Part shown: positions 25,422 through 34,364 of the stretch, piece after piece
Position numbering within the stretch: position 1 is the first letter of the stretch
Layout: each line of letters begins with the position of its first letter
Source of the DNA: Aequoribacter fuscus
GTDB taxonomy: Bacteria; Pseudomonadota; Gammaproteobacteria; Pseudomonadales; Halieaceae
NCBI RefSeq assembly: GCF_009910365.1
Contig: NZ_CP036423.1
Coordinates: 682,001 to 746,000 of the forward strand
Reading direction: 5' to 3'
DNA length: 64,000 bases
Program-made: the position numbers and the translations under genes
Notes under the pieces: model-generated
Databases searched by the model: none
What the model was told of the DNA's origin: nothing
What the model saw: the letters and a program-made list of their open reading frames with translations, nothing else

Positions 25422-25450
25422 AATATACTTCCGAGTCTGACGCTTGTCAA
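25422..25450 (-). promoter_or_regulatory. Sigma-70 promoter of tRNA-Leu
   Basis: On the minus strand a perfect TTGACA (25445-25450) is followed, after 17 bases, by TATATT (25422-25427) and then a GC-rich TCGCGTCCCG discriminator. This is typical of stringently controlled stable-RNA promoters. It lies 33 bases before the tRNA. Confidence 0.8.
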
Positions 25451-25540
25451 AGACAATAATAATCAAGGCAGCAATTTGGCATTGATAATTAATCCGTAAC
25501 GGATCTATAGTTAACAAAAAGTTAACAAATGGTGGTCGAG

Positions 25541-26503
25541 ATGCTTAAAAAAATAACAACTGCGGTGGCTTTGGTATCACTAGGGGCGATGGGTACGGCG
25601 AGTGCAGCACCCAATGAAAAAGCCTTTGAGAACGCAAACCCCAATGCGGCATTCTTACGCTGTGGCACCAAACATCCGAGCCCGGAAGAGGCCGAGCGCC
25701 TCGAAAAACGCTTCCAGCTCGATAAGCTTTCGAAGGCCGCTAAAAAACCTTCGGGCACACCTGGCGGTGGCGGTAACTCTGGAGGCGGTGGTGGCGGTGG
25801 AGGTACTGATCCAGGTCCAAGCTTACCTGCAGATGGCAGCATTTTAGTTGATACCTATGTTCACATCATTTGCAGTGATTCCGGCGTGTGCGCCGCTAAT
25901 GCGAATCAAGTAAACGATCAGATGAATGTGCTGGTAGCCGCCTTCGCTAATACGCCTTATGCGTTCCAATTGGCAGGTATTACGTACACGAACAATTCCT
26001 CGTGGCTGGCTGCCGGGCCGGATACTACAGCTGAAATGGCGATGAAAAGCGCCTTGCGTCAGGGTGACAAAGGCGATTTAAATTTGTACATCAGTAATCC
26101 AGGTGGAGGCTTACTGGGTTGGGCAACTTTCCCCTCTTGGGTTGATAATTTAGCAGACGATGGCGTGGTATTGCTGGGGGCGTCATTACCCGGTGGAAGT
26201 GCATCACCTTACAACTTGGGTGACACCGCAACGCACGAGGTCGGTCATTGGTTGGGCTTGTATCATACCTTCCAGGGAGGTTGCCGCGGTGCCGGAGATT
26301 ATGTGAGTGATACTCCTGCAGTGCGCACAGCTAATTACGGCTGCCCTGTAGGAAATGATAGCTGCCGTAAGGATCCTGGTGATGACGATGTCTTCAACTT
26401 CATGGATTACACTGACGATTCTTGTATGTATCGTTTTACTGACGGCCAAATCATCCGAGCGTTTGAGCAATCAGGCGCCTTCCGTGATTTGACGGGTTTA
26501 TAG
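25541..26503 (+). CDS. Secreted zinc metalloprotease, M43 (pappalysin) family
   Basis: About 320 residues. A signal peptide (MLKKITTAVALVSLGAMGTA, cut near residue 24) is followed by a propeptide-like region, a glycine-rich linker around residues 70-90 and the catalytic domain. The active site is HEVGHWLGLYHTF, the HExxHxxGxxH zinc motif, with a later NFMDYTDDSCMYRFT Met-turn. Cysteines around CRGAGDY and CPVGNDSC fit disulfides of the family. It is a likely extracellular protease. The ATG at 25541 has a GGTGG-type ribosome site; ATG 25529 in the same frame would add four residues. It lies just right of the tRNA-Leu gene, on backbone DNA. Confidence 0.9.
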   Translation: MLKKITTAVALVSLGAMGTASAAPNEKAFENANPNAAFLRCGTKHPSPEEAERLEKRFQLDKLSKAAKKPSGTPGGGGNSGGGGGGGGTDPGPSLPADGSILVDTYVHIICSDSGVCAANANQVNDQMNVLVAAFANTPYAFQLAGITYTNNSSWLAAGPDTTAEMAMKSALRQGDKGDLNLYISNPGGGLLGWATFPSWVDNLADDGVVLLGASLPGGSASPYNLGDTATHEVGHWLGLYHTFQGGCRGAGDYVSDTPAVRTANYGCPVGNDSCRKDPGDDDVFNFMDYTDDSCMYRFTDGQIIRAFEQSGAFRDLTGL

Positions 26504-26531
26504 CGGTTAGACCTAACATAGTGCAGTTTCG

Positions 26532-26556
26532 AAAGGACCCGCTCGGGTCCTTTTTT
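26532..26556 (+). terminator. Intrinsic terminator after the M43 protease
   Basis: AAGGACCCG-CT-CGGGTCCTT stem followed by TTTTTT. It separates the protease from the rnr-rlmB operon. Confidence 0.9.
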
Positions 26557-26642
26557 CTGTAGTTGAGCGCCGCATTGCGCTAATGCTGGGTTTATCGGCT
26601 AGGTGGGCGTATCATGAGGTCTCTTAAAACAACCGAGCACCT

Positions 26643-29126
26643 ATGGCTAAAACACCAGGTAAACAAGACACCACGTCCGGTCCAGAACAATCAAGCGCGC
26701 GCAAGCCCTACAAGCGTAAGGCTAAGTCTTCTGATAAGGCGACCGCCCAAGCGTATGATGCCGTGGAAGTTGGCGTTGACCCCAACGCGGCGCGTGAAGC
26801 ACAAAAATACGACAATCCCATTCACTCTCGCGAAGCATTGATTGCTTTGCTCACCGATATGGCAGAGCCTTTGAACGCGAATCAAATTGCGCGTTTAATT
26901 GATATTGATTCGCACGAGCAAATGGATGCTTTGCATCGTCGCCTGCGAGCGATGGAGCGCGATGGCCAGTTGATGGTGAACCGCAAGGGTGCCTACGGTA
27001 TCGTCGAGCGGATGCATTTGCTGAAATGCCGCGTGATTGGTCATCGCGACGGTTACGGTTTTGCGAAGCCCTTAGATGATCCAGATCATGACGATTTATT
27101 TTTGTCAGCCCGGCAAATGGATAAAGTCTTTGACGGCGACGAAGTGTTGGCCATGATTACCGGGGTTGATCGTCGCGGTCGGGCCGAGGGTAAGATTGTC
27201 GAGATTCTAGAGCGTAAACGCCAGCGCATTGTGGGGCGCTACGAATCTGACGCCGGCTTTGGTTTGGTTGTCCCTGAACACGCACGTATTACGCACCAAA
27301 TTATCATTCCTGCAGGCTGTCAGGGCAATGCCAAGCATGGACAGGTGGTGACGGCAGAAATTACCGACTTCCCTGAGCGCGGCAAGCCCACCAAGGGCCG
27401 TATCGTTGAGGTCTTAGGAGATCATTTAGATCCGGGGCTTGAGATTGAAGTCGCGATACGGTCGCATGATATCCCACACGAATGGCCTGAAGAGGTTATT
27501 AACGAAGCGGGCCATTTGGAGTTTGAGCCGCTGGATGACGACAAGTTGCACCGTGTCGATTTGCGCGCGCTGCCCTTTGTCACCATTGATGGTGAGGACG
27601 CCCGCGATTTTGATGATGCCGTGTATTGTATGTCGCGCCCTGGTGGTGGATTCACCCTGTGGGTGGCCATTGCCGATGTGTCGCACTACGTAAAACCGGG
27701 GTCGCCATTGGATGGCGAAGCGGTGGTTCGGGGTAACTCGGTGTACTTTCCGGAGCGGGTGGTGCCTATGCTACCCGAGGCCTTGTCGAATGGCTTGTGC
27801 TCGTTAAAACCGCATGTCGATCGCTTGGCCATGGTGTGTGAAATGGCGATTACACGCTCGGGCAACATTAAGTCTTATGAGTTTTATGAGGCGGTTATTC
27901 ACTCGCATGCGCGCTTAACCTACACCGCGGTGGGCGAAGTTTTAGAGAACGGCGAGTCAGAGAATGTTCCCAAAGAGCGCTATCAAGATATCGCGCGTTT
28001 GCATCGTTTGTACAAAGTATTGCGCGCAGCGCGAGAAGCACGTAAAGCCATCGACTTTGAGACGATAGAAACCCGTATCTTATTTGATGAGCAGCGCAAA
28101 ATCGCAGCAATTGTGCCGGTGTTTCGCAACGATGCTCACAAGATTATTGAAGAGTGCATGCTGGCGGCCAACGTGGCTACGGCCAACTTATTCGAGGCCC
28201 ACAAACTGCCCATTTTGTTCCGAGTGCACGAGGGTCCAAGTGGCGAGCGCTTAGCCAATTTGCGACAGTTTTTGGACGAAATGTTCTTGCAGCTAGGCGG
28301 TGGCGAAAAGCCCACGCCCGAACACTATCACGACCTGCTCGAACGCGTTAAAGACCGCGACGATGCGAGTGTGATACAAACCATGATGCTACGTTCGTTG
28401 AGCCAGGCGGTGTACAAACCTGATAATAACGGCCATTTTGGTTTGAATTACCCGGCCTATTTGCATTTTACATCGCCGATTCGACGCTATCCCGACTTGT
28501 TGGTCCATCGTGGCATTCGGCACTTGTTGCGCAATGGCCATAGCGCTCAGCATTTACGCCGCGTTGATCAGGCGCCGCCGCTACCTAAGGAGCACATTTT
28601 TCCCTACGACTTAAAAGCCATGCTGGGCTTGGGTGAACATTGTTCCATGACGGAGCGACGCGCCGATGACGCGACTCGCGACGTCCAGTTGTGGTTGAAG
28701 TGCGAGTACCTGCGCGAACGAGTTGGGGATGTGTACAGCGGTGTGATTGCCTCGGTCACGGGCTTTGGGTTGTTTGTCGAATTGCGCGATCTTTATATTG
28801 AGGGTCTGGTACACATTAGCTCGCTACCGGGTGATTACTATCGTTATGAGGCGGCACATCAGCAGCTGGTCGGTGAACGTAGCGGTAAAACTTTCCGCTT
28901 GGGTGGCAAGGTAACAGTGCAAATTGCGCGCGTTGATCTTGATGATAAACGCATCGATCTTGAATTGCTAAAAGCCAATATGCCCGACGCGCCCTTGGGC
29001 GCCCGGCGAGCCCTGAAAAAGGCCTCAAAGTTTGACGCGCCTGCCAAGCGAAAAGCGCGCGGTAGCAAAGGTCCAAAACGTGCGGGTGGTAGCAAGGTGG
29101 CAAAAGGACGACGCAGCAAAAAATGA
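26643..29126 (+). CDS. rnr: Ribonuclease R
   Basis: An 827-residue 3'-5' exoribonuclease that degrades structured RNA and acts in rRNA quality control and cold adaptation. An N-terminal helix-turn-helix region (SREALIALLTDMAEPLNANQ, about residues 62-81) is followed by cold-shock OB domains. The RNB catalytic domain has TIDGEDARDFDDAVYC with the magnesium-binding aspartates, then HFTSPIRRYPDLLVHR. The S1 domain covers DVYSGVIASVTGFGLFVELR, and a basic Lys/Arg-rich tail ends the protein. Length matches the family. Its stop overlaps the rlmB start (ATGA), so the two are translationally coupled, as in many gammaproteobacteria. Confidence 0.96.
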   Translation: MAKTPGKQDTTSGPEQSSARKPYKRKAKSSDKATAQAYDAVEVGVDPNAAREAQKYDNPIHSREALIALLTDMAEPLNANQIARLIDIDSHEQMDALHRRLRAMERDGQLMVNRKGAYGIVERMHLLKCRVIGHRDGYGFAKPLDDPDHDDLFLSARQMDKVFDGDEVLAMITGVDRRGRAEGKIVEILERKRQRIVGRYESDAGFGLVVPEHARITHQIIIPAGCQGNAKHGQVVTAEITDFPERGKPTKGRIVEVLGDHLDPGLEIEVAIRSHDIPHEWPEEVINEAGHLEFEPLDDDKLHRVDLRALPFVTIDGEDARDFDDAVYCMSRPGGGFTLWVAIADVSHYVKPGSPLDGEAVVRGNSVYFPERVVPMLPEALSNGLCSLKPHVDRLAMVCEMAITRSGNIKSYEFYEAVIHSHARLTYTAVGEVLENGESENVPKERYQDIARLHRLYKVLRAAREARKAIDFETIETRILFDEQRKIAAIVPVFRNDAHKIIEECMLAANVATANLFEAHKLPILFRVHEGPSGERLANLRQFLDEMFLQLGGGEKPTPEHYHDLLERVKDRDDASVIQTMMLRSLSQAVYKPDNNGHFGLNYPAYLHFTSPIRRYPDLLVHRGIRHLLRNGHSAQHLRRVDQAPPLPKEHIFPYDLKAMLGLGEHCSMTERRADDATRDVQLWLKCEYLRERVGDVYSGVIASVTGFGLFVELRDLYIEGLVHISSLPGDYYRYEAAHQQLVGERSGKTFRLGGKVTVQIARVDLDDKRIDLELLKANMPDAPLGARRALKKASKFDAPAKRKARGSKGPKRAGGSKVAKGRRSKK

Positions 29127-29893
29127 ACCGTAAACAGACAGTAATTTTTGGTATTCATGCGGTTGAAAGTGCCTTAAAGCAGCGTCCACGTGATATTCGT
29201 GTGTTGCAATTGGTCGAGGGCCGTGACGATCGCCGTTTGAATGCGTTGGCCGGCTTGGCACGCAATCAAGGTGTATCTATCGAGCGCGTCAGTAAAGATA
29301 CTTTAAAAGAAATGTCGTTGGGCCGGCATCAGGGTGCGGTCGCTGTTATGGCGGGCGCGTCGGTCGGTGGGGCAAAAAAAGAGCTATTAGAAGCGGATTT
29401 GCCCGAGCTTATCGCACAACAAGACGGACCGGGCTTGTGGTTAGTGTTGGATGGCGTGACCGATCCACACAATCTTGGGGCGTGTTTGCGCAGCGCCGAT
29501 GCGGCTGGTGTTACAGCCGTATTGATTCCGAAAGACAAATCAGCCGATATTACGCCGGTCGTTAGCAAAGTGGCCTGCGGGGCGGCAGAGACCGTCACAC
29601 TGGTGAAAGTCACAAACTTAGCCCGCGCGTTAGAGACCTTAAAGCAGGCCGGTGTCTGGGTTTACGGTATGGCAGGCGAAGCTGAGCAGACGCTGTATGA
29701 TGTCGATTTAAGGGGTTCGGTGGCCATTGTAATGGGTGCTGAGGGTGATGGTCTTCGTCGCCTCACGCGCGAGACCTGCGATGGTTTGGTCAAGCTACCC
29801 ATGCTGGGTAGCGTAACCAGTTTGAATGTGTCGGTGGCGACCGGTATTTCATTGTATGAGGTGGTGCGTCAGCGCTCACTAGTGGCGAACTAA
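29123..29893 (+). CDS. rlmB: 23S rRNA (guanosine-2'-O-)-methyltransferase RlmB
   Basis: A 256-residue SPOUT-class methyltransferase that methylates the ribose of G2251 in 23S rRNA. The N-terminal substrate-binding domain starts FGIHAVESALKQRPRDI. The knot motifs are LVLDGVTDPHNLGACLRSAD (motif 1), IVMGAEGDGLRRL (motif 2) and LPMLGSVTSLNVSVATGISL (motif 3). The start overlaps the rnr stop by four bases. The 3' end from 29794 is duplicated at 59487-59577, marking the left edge of a 29.7 kb insertion. The C-terminus (RQRSLVAN) differs from the duplicated copy (RQRQR), so the tail now in use probably came with the insert. Confidence 0.96.
   Translation: MNRKQTVIFGIHAVESALKQRPRDIRVLQLVEGRDDRRLNALAGLARNQGVSIERVSKDTLKEMSLGRHQGAVAVMAGASVGGAKKELLEADLPELIAQQDGPGLWLVLDGVTDPHNLGACLRSADAAGVTAVLIPKDKSADITPVVSKVACGAAETVTLVKVTNLARALETLKQAGVWVYGMAGEAEQTLYDVDLRGSVAIVMGAEGDGLRRLTRETCDGLVKLPMLGSVTSLNVSVATGISLYEVVRQRSLVAN
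29794..29841. repeat. rlmB 3'-end direct repeat, left copy
   Basis: 48 bases identical to 59487-59534. They start GCTACCCATGCTGGGTAGCG and encode the SPOUT motif LPMLGSVTSLNVSVA. Confidence 0.85.
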
Positions 29894-30553
29894 AAGCTCG
29901 CTGTTACACCGATTATCCAAGACGAGTCGTGTGTTACGTCGCCTTGTCGTCGAAGTTCCTTAGCTTCGTTGGCATAAACACGACTCCATACAAAACCGAG
30001 GTATGGTTTGACGATGGTATTCGTGTGGTAGATGAGTCGAAGACTTATTTCGCTCTCTTGAATACCATCGGGGGAGTCGGAATTAGAATCGTTGAGTACC
30101 AAGGCAGTTTCCCATTCGGCACTGAGCGTTAGGTTTTCTGCCACGAGTGTTTCTCGTTCGAGAACGATTTCTCCTCGTTGAATCTCGTTATCCTAAAAGT
30201 AAGTCTGCTCTAGCTCGAGGTTATAGGGTAACTCTGCGGAATGAACAACAAGGTAGTCGGTCTGTTGCAAAGACCTCTCCCCTGTTGAGGAAATCCCTAT
30301 ACTCAGAGCACCAAACCTACTGTCATAAACTTGACCTAAGACTCTAAGTTCTTGGTCTATGGTCTGTCCCGCTAAGTAGCTACCCTCATAACTCATGTTA
30401 AGAGGAAGTTTGTCAGAATTATTATCGTAGCTAATGCTCCAATCAATACTTTGGGTGCCCTTGTCCGGAGAGCGCTCAAATTCCTCGATATTAATTCCTA
30501 AAGGTTCCGCAAGAATTTTGGTGGCAAAACAAATTGTAAAGACTACTATGGCT

Positions 30554-30561
30554 GAGACTTT
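30554..30561. repeat. IS66 target-site duplication, left
   Basis: GAGACTTT directly abuts the left end of the IS66 element and is repeated exactly at 33043-33050. Eight bases is the usual duplication length for IS66. Confidence 0.95.
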
Positions 30562-30582
30562 GTAAGCGTCCGGTAAACCCAC

Positions 30583-32157
30583 CTAGACGCGTGATCTCCA
30601 GTTGTGAGGCAACAAGCCCTCAAGATCCGATTGCTTAGCTGTCGGTAAACGCTCCAGCACCTCTTTCAAATACCGCTGCGGATCAAGCCCGTTGATCTTC
30701 GCTGATTGAATCAAAGTCATGATGTTGGCCGCCCGCTGACCACTGCGTAAGGATCCTGCGAACAACCAGTTCTTGCGCCCAAGTGCCCACGGCCTGATTT
30801 GGTTCTCAATCCAATTGTTGTCAATCGGGATTGCACCATCATCCAAGTAACGTTTTAGCGCAAGCCAACGCTTGAGAGTGTAATCAATGGCTCTGGCGCT
30901 TCGACCACTGTCGGGCAGACCTTCGCGTTCACGGATTAACCAATCATGCAGCCGTTCCAGAATAGGTTTCGCCTGTGTTTGTCTCAATGCGTAGCGTTCA
31001 TCAGGGCTTAAGTCAGCCGCTTCACGCTCAATGGTGTACAGGGAGCCGATAAGCCCCATCGCCTTGTCCGCAATGGGACTGGCATGATTCACCTGCAGCT
31101 CATGGAACTTACGCCTTGCGTGTGCCCAACATGCGACCTCGGTCATACCCAGACCAAAGCCCGCTTTATAGCCGGTATAGTCATCACACACCAAGTAACC
31201 CTGCCATCCCTCTAAGAACAAGCGAGAGGATTCTCCCGCCCGACTGGGCTGGAAGTCGTACACAACAGCTTGGGTTGAACACCAACTTGGCGTGGCATAG
31301 GCCCACACATACGCCTTTTTGGCTTTTTTGCTACCAGGCTCTAGCATATTCACCGGTGTTTCATCGGCATGCAGGATAGGTTGCGCTAACAGTGAGGCGC
31401 GCAGCGCCTCAACTAACGGGGCAATCTCATAACCACAGCGGCCGACCCATTCCGACAGCGTTGTGCGCGGTAAGTCCACACCGGCACGTTGGTATATCTG
31501 CTGTTGTCGATACAAGGGTTGATGATCGGCGTACTTCGAGACTAATACGTGTGCGAGTAAATTGGTGGTTGGAATTCCTTTATCAATCACATGCGCATCA
31601 ACAGGCTTTTGCACTACTGTTTCGCACTGACGGCACGCCCACTTGCTGCGCACATGCTGCTCTACCGAGAACTGCCCTGGCTCGTAGTCTAGCTTCTCGC
31701 TGATATCGTCGCCCATGTGAACCATTTGGCACCCGCAGCGGCATTCGGTCGACTCAGGATCGTGTCGCACGATCTTGCGAGGTAAGTGCGCAGGTAATGC
31801 TTGGCGTTTGGCGACTTGCTTTGTTCTGGGCTGCTGACCAAGATCGCGGGTGTTTTGCTCAAGCTCGAGCTCGATGGTACAGACGTCTTCGTTGACAGCT
31901 TCATCGAGTAAACGTAACTGTGTGCTACCGGTTTGCTCGCTACTGCGGTCGAACTTGTGGCGTTTAAGAATGGCGAGTTCGTGCGTGAGCTGTTCATTGC
32001 GCAAACTCAAATGGGCAATCGTATTGTCGCGCTTAACAATCTCGTTTTGGTATCGCTCCTCATCGTTTTGCTTACGGTTGAGCTCATCAAGCAATCGCGA
32101 CGAGAGGTCGCGTAGCTGCGATTCGTTTAAGCTCTTGAGGTCAATATCCATACTCAT
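30583..32157 (-). CDS. tnpC: IS66 transposase TnpC (DDE type)
   Basis: A 524-residue transposase. A leucine-rich coiled-coil N-terminus (residues 1-65) is followed by a zinc-finger-like segment with paired cysteines (TECRCGC, then CRQCETVV), a helix-turn-helix region (YQRAGVDLPRTTLSEWVGRC), and the DDE catalytic core with HADETPVNM, VCDDYTGYKAGF and the C-terminal Glu in NNWIENQIRPWALG. The last 40 residues are the IS66 C-terminal domain. Full length with no stops. It moves the element by cut or copy of its ends. Confidence 0.95.
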   Translation of the reverse strand: MSMDIDLKSLNESQLRDLSSRLLDELNRKQNDEERYQNEIVKRDNTIAHLSLRNEQLTHELAILKRHKFDRSSEQTGSTQLRLLDEAVNEDVCTIELELEQNTRDLGQQPRTKQVAKRQALPAHLPRKIVRHDPESTECRCGCQMVHMGDDISEKLDYEPGQFSVEQHVRSKWACRQCETVVQKPVDAHVIDKGIPTTNLLAHVLVSKYADHQPLYRQQQIYQRAGVDLPRTTLSEWVGRCGYEIAPLVEALRASLLAQPILHADETPVNMLEPGSKKAKKAYVWAYATPSWCSTQAVVYDFQPSRAGESSRLFLEGWQGYLVCDDYTGYKAGFGLGMTEVACWAHARRKFHELQVNHASPIADKAMGLIGSLYTIEREAADLSPDERYALRQTQAKPILERLHDWLIREREGLPDSGRSARAIDYTLKRWLALKRYLDDGAIPIDNNWIENQIRPWALGRKNWLFAGSLRSGQRAANIMTLIQSAKINGLDPQRYLKEVLERLPTAKQSDLEGLLPHNWRSRV

Positions 32158-32246
32158 AAGGATACTGTGCCAGCTTACGGATCGGTGTTCTATCGAGAAT
32201 ACGGCGACTTAGTTCTCTGGTAATTCAGCCGATAATTTGCTCTGAT

Positions 32247-32582
32247 TCACACCCGATCAAAGGCGTGTATTTTACTGGCGTATTGCCAGGGTAATCCCAC
32301 CATTAAAGACGCCAGCTGCTCTTGATCAAGCGCTATCGCAGCACCTTCGCGTAAGCGAGACCAGACGAATTTGCCTTGGTGCAACCGACGGGCCGCCAGC
32401 CAAACGCCGAAGGCGTCAATGATGAGTACCTTGACACGATTACCTCGTTTGTTGGCGAATACATAAGCGGTGTGCGGCGTTGCTTTACCGAACTGCTTAA
32501 TGACGCGAGCGAGTGCCGTATCGGGTCCTGCTCTCATGTCCATGGGTTCGCGTGACAGCCAAACCTCGTTGACCTCGATCAT
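32247..32582 (-). CDS. tnpB: IS66 accessory protein TnpB
   Basis: A 111-residue protein of the IS66 Orf2 family, of unknown biochemical role but required for transposition. Typical motifs are VWLSREPMDMRAGPDTL-like near residue 6, AYVFANKRGNRVKVLIID in the middle and LWARRL-like AARRLHQGKFVW. The ATG at 32582 overlaps the tnpA stop (ATGA), indicating coupled translation; the longer upstream frame is not used. Confidence 0.93.
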   Translation of the reverse strand: MIEVNEVWLSREPMDMRAGPDTALARVIKQFGKATPHTAYVFANKRGNRVKVLIIDAFGVWLAARRLHQGKFVWSRLREGAAIALDQEQLASLMVGLPWQYASKIHAFDRV

Positions 32583-32959
32583 GACAGGAGTTGCCGGATC
32601 CAGACCACTGAGCTTTGAATCTCCTCCAGCGGCCAGTCTATGTTTAGGCAATGCTCCTTAATTTGCAGGTTCAATCGCACGGTACGTTTAGATGACGCAG
32701 CTTGCGTGGAAACTGTTGTGTCCATTGATGCTGGCACAGAAGTCACAGGTGGCGGCAGACGTACAAATTCTGAGGGCTTGTTCTGTCGCGCTAGGTGGCG
32801 CCATTTATGCACTAGGTTGTGATTTAGCCCGTACTTCATGGCGACCGCTGCGACAGACTGATCGCCCGCTTCGCACTCACGTAAGACCTTCTGCTTAAAC
32901 TCTGGCGCGTAGCGCCGGCGTTCCTTAGCACGCTTAGCGCGTATGACTTTGTATTCCAT
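32579..32959 (-). CDS. tnpA: IS66 protein TnpA (helix-turn-helix)
   Basis: A 126-residue protein whose N-terminal half has the transposase_8-type helix-turn-helix: RRYAPEFKQKVLRECEAGDQ followed by VAAVAMKYGLNHNLVHKWRH. It likely binds the IS ends. Start lies about 80 bases inside the right terminal repeat. It overlaps tnpB by four bases. Confidence 0.93.
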   Translation of the reverse strand: MEYKVIRAKRAKERRRYAPEFKQKVLRECEAGDQSVAAVAMKYGLNHNLVHKWRHLARQNKPSEFVRLPPPVTSVPASMDTTVSTQAASSKRTVRLNLQIKEHCLNIDWPLEEIQSSVVWIRQLLS

Positions 32960-33042
32960 AATAGGTGCCCACTTAATAATAGGTGGGCACCTACGTTACC
33001 TTAATTCGAACCTATGGCTAGGTGGGTTGGCCGGACGCTTAC

Positions 33043-33050
33043 GAGACTTT
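33043..33050. repeat. IS66 target-site duplication, right
   Basis: GAGACTTT, identical to 30554-30561. Confidence 0.95.
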
Positions 33051-33140
33051 CCCTGATCGGCTAACAAGAACAGGTCGATTTTGAATACTCATATTTCTTC
33101 CTTAAAAACATGCTAAAAAAATGGCGCGTATTAGGTGTTT

Positions 33141-33491
33141 TTAATAAGAAATAGGGGGCCTTAATTGAGTAACCTGTACGATGCTGTGCTTTAAATCCGC
33201 CAGCAATGAGCGCGAAAATTGTTTTATTGGCGGGTTTGCTATAAGTCTAGAATTGAGCAGAACAGGAACGTCCAAACACTTGAAGTGGTGATGATGTTTG
33301 TCTTTATCTAATGGGTCAGTTTGAAGGTCATGTGACTGAAATTCTTTGATCGGTGCCTCGTGATCTGATTCACAATGGATGTTGATGTCTGTTTCTAATT
33401 GATGCTCCAAGGACAGCGAATGCGGTGTGCCTATTGAACTGAGCAGCAAAAGTGCAATTAGTACGCGCGTGATTAATTTATAATGACGCAT
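33141..33491 (-). CDS. Small exported histidine-rich protein
   Basis: A 116-residue protein with an N-terminal signal segment (LITRVLIALLLLSSIGTPHS) and a middle rich in His, Asp and Lys. DPLDKDKHHHHFKCLDVPVL contains four histidines followed closely by a cysteine, a plausible metal site. It resembles the short DUF2946-like proteins seen in copper clusters. It lies 48 bases upstream of the broken copB-like gene on the same strand and was probably co-transcribed with it. It could bind copper in the periplasm or sense it. No firm family match. Confidence 0.6.
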   Translation of the reverse strand: MRHYKLITRVLIALLLLSSIGTPHSLSLEHQLETDINIHCESDHEAPIKEFQSHDLQTDPLDKDKHHHHFKCLDVPVLLNSRLIANPPIKQFSRSLLADLKHSIVQVTQLRPPISY

Positions 33492-33497
33492 GAGTAA

Positions 33498-34364
33498 CTA
33501 TCCAAGAGCCTGCGAGATAGCCGCATACGTTGTTAATTCAGTGTTTTTGTTGCGCTCAATTGGTGGGTACTTACCTTTGTGCATGAGCACGCCTTGGTAC
33601 ACTTCTCGTAGACCGCTATTATCGAGTGCGTGAGCAGCTTCTTTGGTTAAATTACTACAATACAAATCGGATCGGATAAAACCATTTGCGAAGTGAGGCA
33701 ACTGTTGCCACCATTCAATAAGTGCTTTATCAGATGCACTGATCAGGGGCCCGACGACAAGGTTGATGCCGGTTTTTCTTACCATGCCGGCCGCTATCGG
33801 TTTATTATTTTTGTGTAGTACAAGAATTTTTGATGTGTCCGCGAAAGACTCCAAAATTTTTGCACGTGGTATTCCTGTTGCTCGCAGATCGAATTCACAA
33901 AAATCTTCTAAAGACATTTCTTGTAGCGTTGATACGCCACTTTGCGGATCCTGGGCATTTAGATTGCCCTGATATTGTGAAATATAGCCGACTGTATTAA
34001 ATCCTAGACGTTGATACAATTCTAGACCCGCAGGTGTTGCGATTAAGCTGAAGGCTTTTGCGGTGCTCTCATTCATCAGCTTAGAAAGCATCCGTTTTGC
34101 TATGCCCTGTCGCCTAAAATCACGGGCGACAATGACCATCCCTATGGTCGCCAAACTGTTGTCGTCGCAATGCCAAATTAGCGCTGTGCCGATAAGTTCA
34201 TGATTGTAAAAAGCGCCAATCGAAATCGATTGTGTCAGTTGTAACTCCCAATCACCGAGAGTATGCGGCCAACCCTCTTGCTGGCTAAGAACTTGGCAAC
34301 GGCTCGAATCTTGATGACTGAGTGCTGCCAAGTCTATACCTGAACGAATCAAAGATAGCGCCAC
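33498..34364 (-). CDS. GNAT family N-acetyltransferase with second acetyltransferase-like domain
   Basis: About 288 residues. A GNAT core lies in the first 130 residues: strand SIGAFYNHELIGTALIWHC, acetyl-CoA loop ARDFRRQGIAKRML (R/Q-x-x-G-x-A pattern) and LYQRLGFNTVGY. The C-terminal half (SLEDFCEFDLRATGIPRAKI onward) looks like the acetyltransferase_18 domain found in YitH-like proteins. The frame is open upstream to 34457, but that would overlap the neighbouring gene by over 100 bases. A GTG at 34364, or a TTG at 34352 overlapping the upstream stop (TTGA), is more likely, so the start is uncertain. Substrate unknown. It forms an operon with the DUF1624 gene. Confidence 0.8.
   Translation of the reverse strand: MALSLIRSGIDLAALSHQDSSRCQVLSQQEGWPHTLGDWELQLTQSISIGAFYNHELIGTALIWHCDDNSLATIGMVIVARDFRRQGIAKRMLSKLMNESTAKAFSLIATPAGLELYQRLGFNTVGYISQYQGNLNAQDPQSGVSTLQEMSLEDFCEFDLRATGIPRAKILESFADTSKILVLHKNNKPIAAGMVRKTGINLVVGPLISASDKALIEWWQQLPHFANGFIRSDLYCSNLTKEAAHALDNSGLREVYQGVLMHKGKYPPIERNKNTELTTYAAISQALG

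Larger units (their letters stand above)
30562..33042 (-). mobile_element. Complete IS66-family insertion sequence (2481 bp)
   Basis: The ends GTAAGCGTCCGGTAAACCCA... at 30562 and its inverse at 33018-33042 match at 23 of 25 positions. The element has tnpA, tnpB and tnpC in the usual order on the minus strand and is bounded by an 8 bp duplication, GAGACTTT. All three genes are intact, so it may be active. A diverged relative is present as a fragment at 19344-19713. Confidence 0.95.
29890..33092 (-). pseudogene. copB-like outer membrane copper protein, broken by IS66 and an amber codon
   Basis: Removing the IS66 element (30562-33042) and one copy of its 8 bp duplication joins 33043-33092 to 29890-30553 in frame. 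The result is a 237-codon gene starting MSIQNRPVLVSRSGKVSAIV with an AAGGA ribosome site. It has a signal peptide, and its C-terminal half resembles CopB/PcoB copper resistance proteins, which form a beta barrel: SLRLIYHTNTIVKPYLGFVW near the end and TASF at the C-terminus. A single in-frame TAG at 30193-30195 splits the barrel after LEQTYF; the frame is open on both sides. The N-terminal His/Met-rich part of longer CopB proteins is absent. The stop overlaps that of rlmB. Confidence 0.7.

Noticed and set aside
25287-25499. Open frame starting MSKNTMVPRRGLEPP across the tRNA-Leu gene
   Set aside because: It is the antisense of tRNA-Leu read as protein, a well-known artefact.
29929-30347. Plus-strand open frames opposite the copB-like pseudogene
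   Set aside because: The minus strand gives a continuous recognisable barrel protein; the plus frames have no signals.
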